Shown: piece by piece, positions 1-7,593 of the stretch | Layout of the letters: every line of letters begins with the position of its first letter | Position numbering within the stretch: the first letter of the stretch is position 1 | Translations under genes and position numbers: made by a program | The notes under the pieces: model-generated | What the model saw: only the letters and a program-made list of their open reading frames with translations | What the model was told of the DNA's origin: nothing | The model's database searches: none | NCBI GenBank assembly: GCA_905234775.1 | Contig: CAJOJC010000004.1 | Span: 1-36,992 of the forward strand | DNA from: an uncultured Bacteroidales bacterium | Lineage (GTDB): Bacteria > Bacteroidota > Bacteroidia > Bacteroidales > UBA932 | Direction: 5' to 3' | DNA length: 36,992 bases

Positions 1-160
1 CGCAGAGAAGAAGCGCTGGGACGGCGCCAAGATCAGCGACCCTACCCGCGGAATCAAAGCCAACTGCACCATCCTCTTCACCAAGGACGGCATGCTTCAA
101 GTTTCAGGAAAGGTAATGGGTATCGGCGAGACTCACCTCTGGAAACCGATAAGCGAATAA
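1..160 (+). CDS. C-terminal end of a DUF2147-type protein (partial, runs off left edge)
   Basis: Only the last 52 codons are in the window, in the frame starting at base 2 and ending with TAA at 158-160. The visible tail has a Trp-Asp-Gly-x-x-Ile-x-Asp-Pro stretch, then Lys-x-x-Cys, then Val-Ser-Gly-Lys-Val-x-Gly-Ile-Gly and a closing Trp. That order matches the C-terminal half of DUF2147 proteins, small exported beta-rich proteins of unknown function. The gene points at sufD and the two overlap tail to tail by 28 bp (133-160), so no terminator separates them. The family call rests on a short fragment; the N-terminus and any signal peptide lie outside the window. Confidence 0.55.
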   Translation, partial: AEKKRWDGAKISDPTRGIKANCTILFTKDGMLQVSGKVMGIGETHLWKPISE

Positions 161-723
161 TACTCTTCCGGCAGCCTCGATAAGACGGGCGAAAGGAAAG
201 AGAGGATCTGGAGGCGGCGGGCCTGCTCTAAGGGAATACCCCTGGAGCGCATATAGAACAGCTCGTCTTCCGACAGATATCCGATGGCAGCTCCGTGTGA
301 GCAGACCACATCATCAGCGTAAATCTCAAGCTGAGGGTCGGTCTCCACACGGGCTCCTTCGTTTAAGAGCAGCGTGTTACAAGATTGATAGGCCTCCGTT
401 TTCTGGGCGTCCTGCTGAACATAGATAAGGCCGTTGAAGCTTACCTGTGACTGCCCGTCGGCCACTCCCCTGAAGAGCTGGTTCGAGCGGCAGGAGCCGC
501 TCAAATGGCGGACGAGAGTGCGGATTCGGACGGTATCGCTGCCTGCGGGAACGAACACCCCGGCCAGATCCAGGTCCGCGCCGGGTCCCGTGAGTTCGGC
601 CGTGAAATCGATATCGGCCGACACTCCCTGAGGCACGACTATAGTCAGCCGGAGGCTTTCTCCTGCCCCAAGCACCACCTTGCGCGGTAGCTCGTCCCTG
701 CCTATGACAACTATCCTATCCAT
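133..723 (-). CDS. sufD: SufD, compact form, Fe-S cluster assembly scaffold subunit
   Basis: SufD pairs with SufB in the SufBC2D complex that builds Fe-S clusters in the cytoplasm. This copy is 196 aa; the family is usually about 400-450 aa. It contains the beta-helix core and the C-terminal hallmark: a Tyr-Ala-Asp-Asp-Val segment, Cys141-Ser-His143-Gly, and a Leu-Phe-Tyr-x-Arg-Ser-Arg-Gly-Ile segment near residues 156-164. The usual N-terminal helical domain is absent. This is not a missed start, because the ATG at 721-723 lies inside the end of sufC (8-bp overlap), so no room remains upstream in this operon. It is the last gene of sufBCD; no sufS, sufU or sufE follows, since the next gene is convergent. 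The assignment is strong; whether the short form is fully functional is inference. Confidence 0.88.
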   Translation of the reverse strand: MDRIVVIGRDELPRKVVLGAGESLRLTIVVPQGVSADIDFTAELTGPGADLDLAGVFVPAGSDTVRIRTLVRHLSGSCRSNQLFRGVADGQSQVSFNGLIYVQQDAQKTEAYQSCNTLLLNEGARVETDPQLEIYADDVVCSHGAAIGYLSEDELFYMRSRGIPLEQARRLQILSFLSPVLSRLPEEYYSLIGFQR

Positions 724-1468
724 CTATTCCTTCGAATCCTTCGGCTTCGATACGGTCTGCAAGTTCCTTCCCGCCGGTCTTGACGATAACGCCGTCCTTC
801 AGGACATGGACTACGTCCGGGACTATATATTCCAGCAGTTTATGATAATGCGTGATGATGATTGAAGACGTCTGAGGGGTCTTCAGAGAGTTCACGCCGT
901 CTGCTACTATCTTCAATGCGTCTACATCGAGACCACTGTCGGTTTCATCCAAAATCGAGAGCACGGGCTCGAGCATGGCCATCTGAAAGATCTCGCCGCG
1001 CTTCTTCTCGCCGCCCGAAAAGCCGACGTTCACTTCGCGCTTCGCGAACTCAGGTTTCATTTTCAAAAGCGCCATCTTCTGTTTCATCAGCGCGAGGAAC
1101 TCGCCCGCGCTGAGCTCGGGCAGCCCGGCGGCCTTTCGGCGAGCGGACACGGCCGCCTTAAGGAAATTGGTCATCGAGACCCCGGGGATCTCGATCGGAT
1201 ATTGGAAGCTCAGGAAAAGGCCCGCCCATGAGCGCTCCTCCGGGCTCATCGCGAGCAGGTCGGCTCCCGCAAAGCGTACGCTGCCGGCGGTGACTTCATA
1301 GCCAGGACGGCCGGTAAGAACTGCGCTGAGGGTGGATTTGCCCGCGCCGTTGGGGCCCATCACTGCGTGGACCTCGCCGCGGCGGATCTGCAGGTCGACG
1401 CCATGGAGAATTTCCTTGCCCTCAACACTGGCGTGAAGGCCCTTGATATCGAGTAGTACTTCGTTCAT
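716..1468 (-). CDS. sufC: SufC, ABC-type ATPase of Fe-S cluster assembly
   Basis: A 250-aa soluble ABC ATPase that powers SufBCD remodelling. Walker A is GPNGAGKST at residues 38-46. The ABC signature is FSGGEKKR and Walker B ends in DETDSGLD, both typical of SufC. The frame is open further upstream, but that stretch lies antisense-free inside sufB and is Arg-rich without family similarity. ATG 1468 is preferred because AGGA lies 5 nt upstream. An ATG at 1474 overlaps the sufB stop in an ATGA arrangement but has AGG directly abutting it. The stop (TAG, 716-718) overlaps the sufD start, so translation of the three genes is probably coupled. Confidence 0.95.
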   Translation of the reverse strand: MNEVLLDIKGLHASVEGKEILHGVDLQIRRGEVHAVMGPNGAGKSTLSAVLTGRPGYEVTAGSVRFAGADLLAMSPEERSWAGLFLSFQYPIEIPGVSMTNFLKAAVSARRKAAGLPELSAGEFLALMKQKMALLKMKPEFAKREVNVGFSGGEKKRGEIFQMAMLEPVLSILDETDSGLDVDALKIVADGVNSLKTPQTSSIIITHYHKLLEYIVPDVVHVLKDGVIVKTGGKELADRIEAEGFEGIDG

Positions 1469-1470
1469 AA

Positions 1471-2913
1471 TCATCCTATTGACCCTTCGAGGGATACCGA
1501 TAAAAGTTTCTGGGCTTCGACCGCGAATTCCATCGGAAGACGGCTGAGGACTTCCTTCGCATAGCCGTTGACAATGAGGCCTACCGCTTCTTCGGGGGCT
1601 ATTCCCCTCTGATTGCAGTAGAACAGCTGGTCTTCGCTTATCTTGGAGGTAGTAGCTTCGTGTTCGACGATGGCGCCTGGGCAGGCGTTCTGGATTACCG
1701 GGAAGGTATGAGCTCCGCAAAGCGATCCGATAAGGAGCGAGTCACACTGCGAGTAGTTCCTCGCGCCGGCGGCGCCCGAATTCATACGGACAAGTCCGCG
1801 GTATGAATTCTGGCTATGCCCGGCGCTGATGCCCTTCGAGACGATGCGGCTCTTTGTCCCGCGTCCGAGGTGAATCATCTTCGTCCCGGTGTCAGCCTGC
1901 TGATAGTTGTTGGTAAGCGCGACGCTATAGAACTCCGAAGAGCTATTGTCGCCCTTAAGTATGGTGGACGGGTATTTCCATGTAATTGCCGAGCCGGTCT
2001 CCACCTGCGTCCAGCTGAGATGGGCCCCCTCGCCACGGCAAATGCCGCGTTTTGTGACGAGATTCAGGATCCCTCCGCGACCATTTTCGTCACCGGGATA
2101 CCAGTTCTGGACCGTACTGTAGCGGACGTCCGCGCCAGCTTCGACAATTATTTCGACGACTGCGGCGTGGAGCTGATGCTCATCTCGCATAGGGGCTGTA
2201 CAACCTTCCATATAGCTGACCTGCGAGCCTTCGTCTGCCACGATGAGCGTGCGCTCGAACTGGCCCGTACCGCTCGCATTGATTCGGAAGTAGCTGGACA
2301 AGTCCATGGGGCACTTCACGCCCTTGGGGATATAGCAGAACGAGCCGTCGGAGAAGACAGCGCTATTAAGCGCCGCGTAGAAATTATCTCCCGACGGGAC
2401 TACCGTCGCAAGGTACTTGCGGACGAGGTCCGGGTGTTCGCGCACCGCCTCCGAGAACGAGCAGAAGATAATACCCTTCTCCGCGAGGACTTTCCTGAAG
2501 GTAGTCGTAACGCTGACGCTGTCGAACACCGCGTCCACGGCGACCTTCGACTTCACCCCAGCCAAGACTTCCCTCTCGCTGAGCGGGATCCCCAACTTAT
2601 CGAAGGTCTCCTGCAGCGCAGGGTCTATCTCCTTCGGGCGCTCGGAGTCCTTCTTCGGGGCAGCGTAATAAATAATATCCTGGAAATCTATTTCCGGCAG
2701 ATCCAGATGTCCCCATGTAGGAGGCGTCATCTTCTGCCACTTGCGGAAAGCGTCCAGACGGAACTCCAGCAGCCATTCGGGCTCGCCCTTGATAGACGAA
2801 ATCTGACGGATGATCTGCTCGGAGAGGCCTTTCGGCACATACTCCTGCTCGACATCCGTCACAAACCCCTCCTTATACTGCTTGGAGGTTATTTCCTTCA
2901 ACGCTTCGTCCAT
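1471..2913 (-). CDS. sufB: SufB, Fe-S cluster assembly scaffold
   Basis: A full-length 480-aa SufB, the scaffold on which Fe-S clusters form with SufC and SufD. The sequence is colinear with the family: the N-terminal segment with Tyr-Val-Pro-Lys-Gly-Leu, the central [18 protein letters not shown] region, and a C-terminal core with a Asn-Tyr-Ser-Gln-Cys-Asp motif. That Cys is at the position of the functional Cys405 of E. coli SufB. The Glu-His-Glu-Ala-Thr-Thr-Ser-Lys segment near the C-terminus is also conserved. It is first in the operon, and a TAnnTTTG box sits 7 nt before the ATG. The stop overlaps the alternative sufC start. Upstream lies the palindromic element at 2931-3061. Confidence 0.96.
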   Translation of the reverse strand: MDEALKEITSKQYKEGFVTDVEQEYVPKGLSEQIIRQISSIKGEPEWLLEFRLDAFRKWQKMTPPTWGHLDLPEIDFQDIIYYAAPKKDSERPKEIDPALQETFDKLGIPLSEREVLAGVKSKVAVDAVFDSVSVTTTFRKVLAEKGIIFCSFSEAVREHPDLVRKYLATVVPSGDNFYAALNSAVFSDGSFCYIPKGVKCPMDLSSYFRINASGTGQFERTLIVADEGSQVSYMEGCTAPMRDEHQLHAAVVEIIVEAGADVRYSTVQNWYPGDENGRGGILNLVTKRGICRGEGAHLSWTQVETGSAITWKYPSTILKGDNSSSEFYSVALTNNYQQADTGTKMIHLGRGTKSRIVSKGISAGHSQNSYRGLVRMNSGAAGARNYSQCDSLLIGSLCGAHTFPVIQNACPGAIVEHEATTSKISEDQLFYCNQRGIAPEEAVGLIVNGYAKEVLSRLPMEFAVEAQKLLSVSLEGSIG

Positions 2914-2920
2914 TGAGATA

Positions 2921-2928
2921 CAAATATA
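2921..2928 (-). promoter_or_regulatory. -7 promoter element before sufB
   Basis: On the minus strand the sequence reads TATATTTG, an exact match to the Bacteroidota -7 consensus TAnnTTTG. Only 7 nt separate it from the sufB ATG, so the transcript would have almost no leader. No TTTG is visible 19-21 nt upstream; that position falls in the arm of the palindromic element. Confidence 0.45.
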
Positions 2929-2930
2929 AT

Positions 2931-3061
2931 GAAAAATCGGATACCCCCTATCCGGCGACCCTAGCCACCCTCGGTCTGATAGAGGGAGGGGCCCACGAAG
3001 TGGGAGGGTGAGCGGTGCGGATGCACCGCGAAGGTCGCAGGAAGGGGGTATCCGATTTTTC
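2931..3061. repeat. Multi-arm palindromic element with perfect 18-bp terminal inverted repeats
   Basis: The left end GAAAAATCGGATACCCCC (2931-2948) is repeated exactly in inverted orientation at 3044-3061. Pairing resumes inward at GCGACC (2955-2960) with GGTCGC (3033-3038). Inside are further stems: CACCCTC (2966-2972) with GAGGGTG (3004-3010), CCCAC-GAA-GTGGG (2992-3004), and GCGGTGC-GGAT-GCACCGC (3012-3029). The last two bracketing stems compete slightly at 3004. The right end coincides with the last base of the upstream stop codon. The element could be a REP- or MITE-like repeat, a bidirectional terminator (A-run and T-run at the ends), or both. No transposase is nearby. Confidence 0.75.
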
Positions 3062-4458
3062 TACTCGGGGAATTGTTTGGATTTCAGCGGCGAATTGACT
3101 CCCAATTCTTCCCAGGCCGCGTCGGCGCCGGCTTTAATCTTCTTCCAGTGCTGGAAGTTGGAGATGTGGCAAAGGTCGAAGACCATACATCCGTCTGTCT
3201 TTGTAAGGCAAAGCTTTACTGCTGACTCTACGTCGAACTTTTGGGAGGCAACCGAGAAGGTTCCCCACATAGGGCAATCTCCCTTCAGGATTTGCTTGGA
3301 CACATTGATCGAGTACTCGATAGTATCACTTCCCGAATAGCCGGAAACCTTGCTGTAGTAGGCGCCGAGCTGGAAATAATCCAGCTGATCAGCGTAACCG
3401 GTAGTGTGGTAAGTCTTGGTAGCCCACCAGTAGCTGTCTACCAGGGTGTACTTCGAACTTCCCCAGTTCTGGCCGGTGTGGGGCAGCGGGTACCAGGCAG
3501 CGGCCCAGACCGAAAGGTCGGCATCCGGGCGCACGGCCTTGACTGCCGAACGGCACTCGGCAACTACGTCGTGGATCACCTTGGCCCTCCACTCTATCCA
3601 CTGATTGAACAGCGGACCGGGAGTAAAGTCTCCCTTCTTTGTCTCGGGAGTCTTATAGTAGTAAATATCATTCGGCCAATTATCGACCGGCTTGCCGATG
3701 TAATCCTCGAAAGCAGACCTTGAATAATCCGAGAAGTCGCTGTTGTAATCCATATAACGGCAGTAGTCCAGAACAAAGCCGTCCAGGGCCGCATACTTCG
3801 GATTGGAGAACATCTCGGTCAACATCCTCTTGACATAGGCTACGGTCTTCGGGTGAGCCGGGTTTATTGCGCCGAACTCGCCGGTCTCGCTGATTTTGTG
3901 GAGTCCGTCGGGAAGGTATTCGACGCACTCGAGTTCCTTGAAATAATCGTCGTCGAACAAAGCCCCATACCGACGGGAGTTCTCGCCCATCACCATTACG
4001 GAAGCCGATGCCTCGACCCTCATCCCAAGCTCTTTTGCCGTCTGCAGAATAAACTCCAGATAGTCGTAGTCCCTCTCAACGGTAGTCCCTCCCAGGGTCA
4101 CGCAGGGCTGCAGGAACTCGCTCTCATAAAGAGCACGGCCATTCCCAGGCTTTACGCCCACAACTATTCCGTTGATCCCATAGCTCTTTGCCTTCTTGAG
4201 GATGGCCTTGATGTCCTTTTTCTGCGCGAAGCGCTGAAAATTAGCCGAGGCATCTATCCACATCACAAGCGGCTTCTCGCGAACCGTATCGCCAGGGGCA
4301 ATATAGTTCGAATCAACAGGGTCAACGATTGTCGTGTCCGGCTTATGGATGGTGTCGTTGGGGTCAACATCTATCGGAGTCGGTTTCACGGTTGGCTTGC
4401 CGCAACTGAAAACCAGCGCGACGGCAAGAAGGACATAAACTATCTTGTTTCTCATCAT
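3061..4458 (-). CDS. GHL10-type glycoside hydrolase lipoprotein (PUL enzyme 1)
   Basis: A 465-aa lipoprotein (Cys19 after a short hydrophobic signal), followed by a Pro/Thr/Asp-rich linker to about residue 60 and a TIM-barrel-like domain of the GHL10 kind (PF02638-like). Supporting motifs are LDYCRY at 230-235, an Asp-Phe-Ser-Asp-Tyr-Ser run soon after, the Gln-Trp-Ile-Glu-Trp-Arg stretch, and GQNW near 329-332. The best-studied GHL10 relative, E. coli DigH (YddW), cuts denuded peptidoglycan glycan strands; the substrate here is unknown. It is the last gene of the SusCD operon. The ATG overlaps the stop of the previous gene as ATGA. A second in-frame ATG follows directly, so the start is uncertain by one codon. 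The palindromic element begins at its stop codon. Confidence 0.75.
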   Translation of the reverse strand: MMRNKIVYVLLAVALVFSCGKPTVKPTPIDVDPNDTIHKPDTTIVDPVDSNYIAPGDTVREKPLVMWIDASANFQRFAQKKDIKAILKKAKSYGINGIVVGVKPGNGRALYESEFLQPCVTLGGTTVERDYDYLEFILQTAKELGMRVEASASVMVMGENSRRYGALFDDDYFKELECVEYLPDGLHKISETGEFGAINPAHPKTVAYVKRMLTEMFSNPKYAALDGFVLDYCRYMDYNSDFSDYSRSAFEDYIGKPVDNWPNDIYYYKTPETKKGDFTPGPLFNQWIEWRAKVIHDVVAECRSAVKAVRPDADLSVWAAAWYPLPHTGQNWGSSKYTLVDSYWWATKTYHTTGYADQLDYFQLGAYYSKVSGYSGSDTIEYSINVSKQILKGDCPMWGTFSVASQKFDVESAVKLCLTKTDGCMVFDLCHISNFQHWKKIKAGADAAWEELGVNSPLKSKQFPE

Positions 4459-5636
4459 TTAACTTTTCTTCCCTCTGCGCGGGCGATACCCCTTTTCAGG
4501 GCGTCCCAAGCCTGAGGTTTGCCGAAGGTATGGCACATATCGAAGGCCATCATTCCTTCGGACTGAGTAAGGCAGACGTATGCGGCGTCGGCCAGATCGA
4601 TAGGGTTGCAAATCTGGAACGAGCCAACCATCTTGCAGGCACCGGCCACATCGCGGTTGGAGCGCATCATCGCATACTCCATCGACTCGGGGTCATTGAT
4701 ATCCCACACCTTCAGGAGGTAGGCCCCGGTCATAAAGACATCCAGGTTCTCCGCCATTCCAGTCTCGCCATAGTCGGGCGCGGCCCAGTCGAACTCCTTC
4801 CAATAATCGGCTTTCTTCGAAGCCCAGTTCTGGCCGTTGCCATAAAGGGCATGGAGCCAGCTGCCTGCCCAATACTCGAGTTCCACCTTCGGGTAGTTTT
4901 CGTCTTTCCAGGCCTTGACCTTACCTACAAAGTCGGAAATGATCTGGGAGCGGAACTTCCACCACTGCTTGTAGAACTTTCCGGGTATGCGGCTGCCGTC
5001 TGCAGCATATGAGAACACGTCCTCGGGCCAGCGCTCGAGCGGCATTCCCACATACTTCTCGAAGGCCGCGCGCGTCTCGGGCGAGAAATCCGCCTGGGCG
5101 CTCGGGAAACGGCAATAATCAAGGGCAAAACCATCCAGATCGCAGCTCTCGAAGATAGTCTTGATGTTCTGCATCGCTATCTCCTGAGCCTGCGGAAGCA
5201 GCGGGTTCATAAAAGCCGCCACTTCGGTCTTCATATCCTCAATCTTCTTGAATCCCTCCGGAGTATACATCGTACAGGTAAGCCTGCTGATCGCTGGATC
5301 GTCATAGACAAGACCGCGATGCCAGTAAGGCGAACCTGCCGGGAAAATAGTTGCGGCGATAGAGACTTTCATCCCACGCTTATGAGCTTCCTCGATAAAC
5401 ATCTGGACATTGTCCAGGTACATAATTCCGTCACATCCCCTGACATCCAGAACAGCCCAGTTGAAACCGGTGTCCTTACATTTGTCGAGGTAGTAGACTA
5501 CTGAATCGCGGGTGGAGAGCCGGGCGTGGTTGTCTATCGCCATCCACATATACTTAGGCTTCTCTGCGCCGCCCTGAGGGGCGCAGGAAGCCAGAAGCAT
5601 AAGTGCGGAAAATAAGCCGAAAAATATTTTTTTCAT
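4455..5636 (-). CDS. GHL10-type glycoside hydrolase lipoprotein (PUL enzyme 2)
   Basis: A 393-aa lipoprotein (lipobox LASC, Cys18), paralogous to its downstream neighbour and to the N-terminal domain of the protein at 25784-28309. Shared landmarks are LDYCRF at 172-177, the Asp-Phe-Ser-Pro-Glu-Thr-Arg run, Phe-Tyr-Lys-Gln-Trp-Trp, GQNW at 268-271, and a Asp-Pro-Glu-Ser-Met-Glu-Tyr segment. It lacks the long N-terminal linker of its neighbour. It starts 6 nt after the upstream stop and its own stop overlaps the next ATG, so it is co-translated in the PUL. A family-typical Asp in LDYCR is kept, so catalytic activity is plausible; the substrate is not predictable. Confidence 0.75.
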   Translation of the reverse strand: MKKIFFGLFSALMLLASCAPQGGAEKPKYMWMAIDNHARLSTRDSVVYYLDKCKDTGFNWAVLDVRGCDGIMYLDNVQMFIEEAHKRGMKVSIAATIFPAGSPYWHRGLVYDDPAISRLTCTMYTPEGFKKIEDMKTEVAAFMNPLLPQAQEIAMQNIKTIFESCDLDGFALDYCRFPSAQADFSPETRAAFEKYVGMPLERWPEDVFSYAADGSRIPGKFYKQWWKFRSQIISDFVGKVKAWKDENYPKVELEYWAGSWLHALYGNGQNWASKKADYWKEFDWAAPDYGETGMAENLDVFMTGAYLLKVWDINDPESMEYAMMRSNRDVAGACKMVGSFQICNPIDLADAAYVCLTQSEGMMAFDMCHTFGKPQAWDALKRGIARAEGRKVK

Positions 5637-5642
5637 TCAGGC

Positions 5643-7130
5643 CTAGAGTACCGTGGTAACGATATCGTATGCGAGAACTGCAGAAGACTGAGCCGCATAG
5701 ACGACGTGGCCGGTTCCGGTTGCAGGATCGTAGACGTATGCGCAGCAAGGATAGCACTGTGCGGCATCGTCGATACGGTCTGTAGGAAGCAGGTAGTTAG
5801 CCTCGTACTCGTCTACTTCGTCGGTCTCAGGATCATCCTCAACGATGTTCTCTGCCTTCTGGATAGTAATCCAGTTGCAAGGCCAGGAACCGGAGCAGGC
5901 GATGATACACTTCTCTCCGTTGTACTTGAATGCGCGGACGTGGCCGGTAGAGAAGTTGCCATAGTTGTAGAGGCGGCCTTCGCTGTCCCAGATGGTCCAG
6001 TTGACCTGGCCGTAGAGAGGAAGTTCCTCGGCAGATCCGTTCAGAACGCTTGAGAGGCTCTCATAGACATAGAATGCGGAAGAAGCGTTGCCGATTTCGC
6101 CGTACTCTGCTGCTGCGAGGGAATCCCAGCAGACGAAGCCGTCCTCAGGATCTGCGGAGAAGAACGAAAGGAGCTGGCCCCAGCAGCCGTCGTTACCGGG
6201 ATGCTGGATGAACGGTCCGTTCCAGGAAGCAGCGGACTTGCCGTCTTCGCCCCAATACTTACCGCCCTTGAATACGAGGACGTGGTGCATCTGAGGAACT
6301 GCAGCACCGGTACGGAAAGCAAGGATGAAGTCACCCTTTACATCTCCGGAAACGGACATATAGTTGCAGCCATACTCGAAGGAATATATCTTGGTAGGAG
6401 CCTTGTCCCATCCGTCGAGCCAGGCCCAGGTCTCGGTGATAACTCCCGGATCGCCGGAGGCGTATGTTCCATTGTACTCAACGAAAGCTACCAGGACACC
6501 ATTCTCATCATTACTCATAGCGCCGAGCTGTCCCGAATAAACATCGAAACCAGGGATACCTTCTACGTTAAGAGTTCCGACATTGTTTCCTTCAAGATCA
6601 TAGACGTTGAAATCGGAAGTTGCGAAATGTTCGCGGTCTACGAAGCTGATACCACACATATTGGAAGTAGAAGCTGCAAGGCCCATCTGACCATAGGTCT
6701 TGGACCACTTCTTCTCAACCTTTACGGAAACCTCTGCCGCTGCAGCATAAACGGTATAGACATTGGTTGTCTCTCCGTCCTCTGCGGTAACGGTAAACTC
6801 TACTCCACCCTCTCCGGTATAGTCGCGGGCGACTGTAGGGTCAGGGCTGATGGTAGCCTTGTCGGAAATCTTAACCTCTGCAGTAGCTGCGGTAAGGGCA
6901 GCGAACTGGTTGGGCATGTAAGAAAGCTCGATGGTCTTGTCTGTCTGATCGATAAAGCCTTCGATTTCGAAATCACCGGCCGTGACGGTGAAGGCGGTAA
7001 GACGACACTCGGTGCTCTTTACTTCGGGCTCCGGAGTCTCTCCACCATTGTCCGGTTTCTCCTCCGGACCACATGAAGCAAGCATGCCGATAAAGGCTAA
7101 TGCTGCAAGAAATAATTTTGTCGTTTTCAT
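5643..7130 (-). CDS. PUL accessory lipoprotein with DUF5018-like N-terminal domain
   Basis: A 495-aa lipoprotein (LASC, Cys20). Residues about 40-135 resemble the Ig-like DUF5018/cadherin-like sandwich found in Bacteroidota surface proteins: Leu-Thr-Ala-Phe, Ile-Glu-Leu-Ser-Tyr-Met, then Val-Thr-Ala-Glu-Asp-Gly. The remaining 350 residues are Trp-, Gly- and aromatic-rich and look like repeated beta-structure, perhaps a propeller, though I could not define blades. Its position after susCD and a small lipoprotein is where surface glycan-binding proteins usually lie, so a sugar-binding role is inferred from context. It could also be a lyase-like propeller enzyme. Confidence 0.6.
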   Translation of the reverse strand: MKTTKLFLAALAFIGMLASCGPEEKPDNGGETPEPEVKSTECRLTAFTVTAGDFEIEGFIDQTDKTIELSYMPNQFAALTAATAEVKISDKATISPDPTVARDYTGEGGVEFTVTAEDGETTNVYTVYAAAAEVSVKVEKKWSKTYGQMGLAASTSNMCGISFVDREHFATSDFNVYDLEGNNVGTLNVEGIPGFDVYSGQLGAMSNDENGVLVAFVEYNGTYASGDPGVITETWAWLDGWDKAPTKIYSFEYGCNYMSVSGDVKGDFILAFRTGAAVPQMHHVLVFKGGKYWGEDGKSAASWNGPFIQHPGNDGCWGQLLSFFSADPEDGFVCWDSLAAAEYGEIGNASSAFYVYESLSSVLNGSAEELPLYGQVNWTIWDSEGRLYNYGNFSTGHVRAFKYNGEKCIIACSGSWPCNWITIQKAENIVEDDPETDEVDEYEANYLLPTDRIDDAAQCYPCCAYVYDPATGTGHVVYAAQSSAVLAYDIVTTVL

Positions 7131-7148
7131 AATAGAATTGGTTGTTGG

Positions 7149-7580
7149 TTATTTTTCAATTTTAGCTGTCAGGTGATAATCTTTCGTTCTTCCCGTCATC
7201 TTTGCGGTAACGGTAAGTTCTATTCCCTCGGTGATGTCGTGGATGCCGTAAAGGGTACGGTCTACGTCCTTTCCGAGTTCTTTGGTAACCTTAATATAGG
7301 CGTCCAGGCCCACATTCGCCCTCAGTTTTACCGCGGTAAGATCTATGTCCTTACGGCTGGCTTTGGGGATAGTGAACTCGATAGTACCTGCGTCCTGATT
7401 GATAACTCCGGAGAATTTGTCGGACTTTTCCTTGCCGGTGGCATCTTTCTGCGTAGTGCAGATATAGATGGCGCTGATGTTGGCGTTGTCGTGGACGAAA
7501 TCCTCATCGGGCTTGGCACACGAGGAGGCGCCCAGCATAAGGGCAGCCACCGCTGTTATTGCTATTAATATCCTTTTCAT
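7149..7580 (-). CDS. Small lipoprotein with a single Ig-like (DUF5018-like) domain
   Basis: 143 aa from the ATG at 7578-7580. The frame is open 15 codons further up, but those codons lie within susD, and the ATG gives a normal lipoprotein signal (Met-Lys-Arg, hydrophobic core, Cys21). The mature part is one beta-sandwich-like domain, with a Gly-Thr-Ile-Glu-Phe-Thr-Ile-Pro strand and a final Leu-Thr-Val-Thr-Ala-Lys strand, similar in pattern to the N-terminal domain of the next gene. It starts 13 nt after the susD stop and ends 18 nt before the next ATG. A surface partner of SusCD is likely from position only. Confidence 0.6.
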   Translation of the reverse strand: MKRILIAITAVAALMLGASSCAKPDEDFVHDNANISAIYICTTQKDATGKEKSDKFSGVINQDAGTIEFTIPKASRKDIDLTAVKLRANVGLDAYIKVTKELGKDVDRTLYGIHDITEGIELTVTAKMTGRTKDYHLTAKIEK

Positions 7581-7593
7581 TGCTGTTCGTCTT

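Noticed and set aside
1469..1720. 84-residue N-terminal extension of SufC read from 1720
   Set aside because: It lies wholly inside sufB, is Arg-rich and unlike SufC; the start at 1468 gives a normal 250-aa protein with AGGA upstream.
1816..2916. 366-codon frame antisense to sufB
   Set aside because: sufB is unambiguous on the other strand; this frame has no domain-like features.
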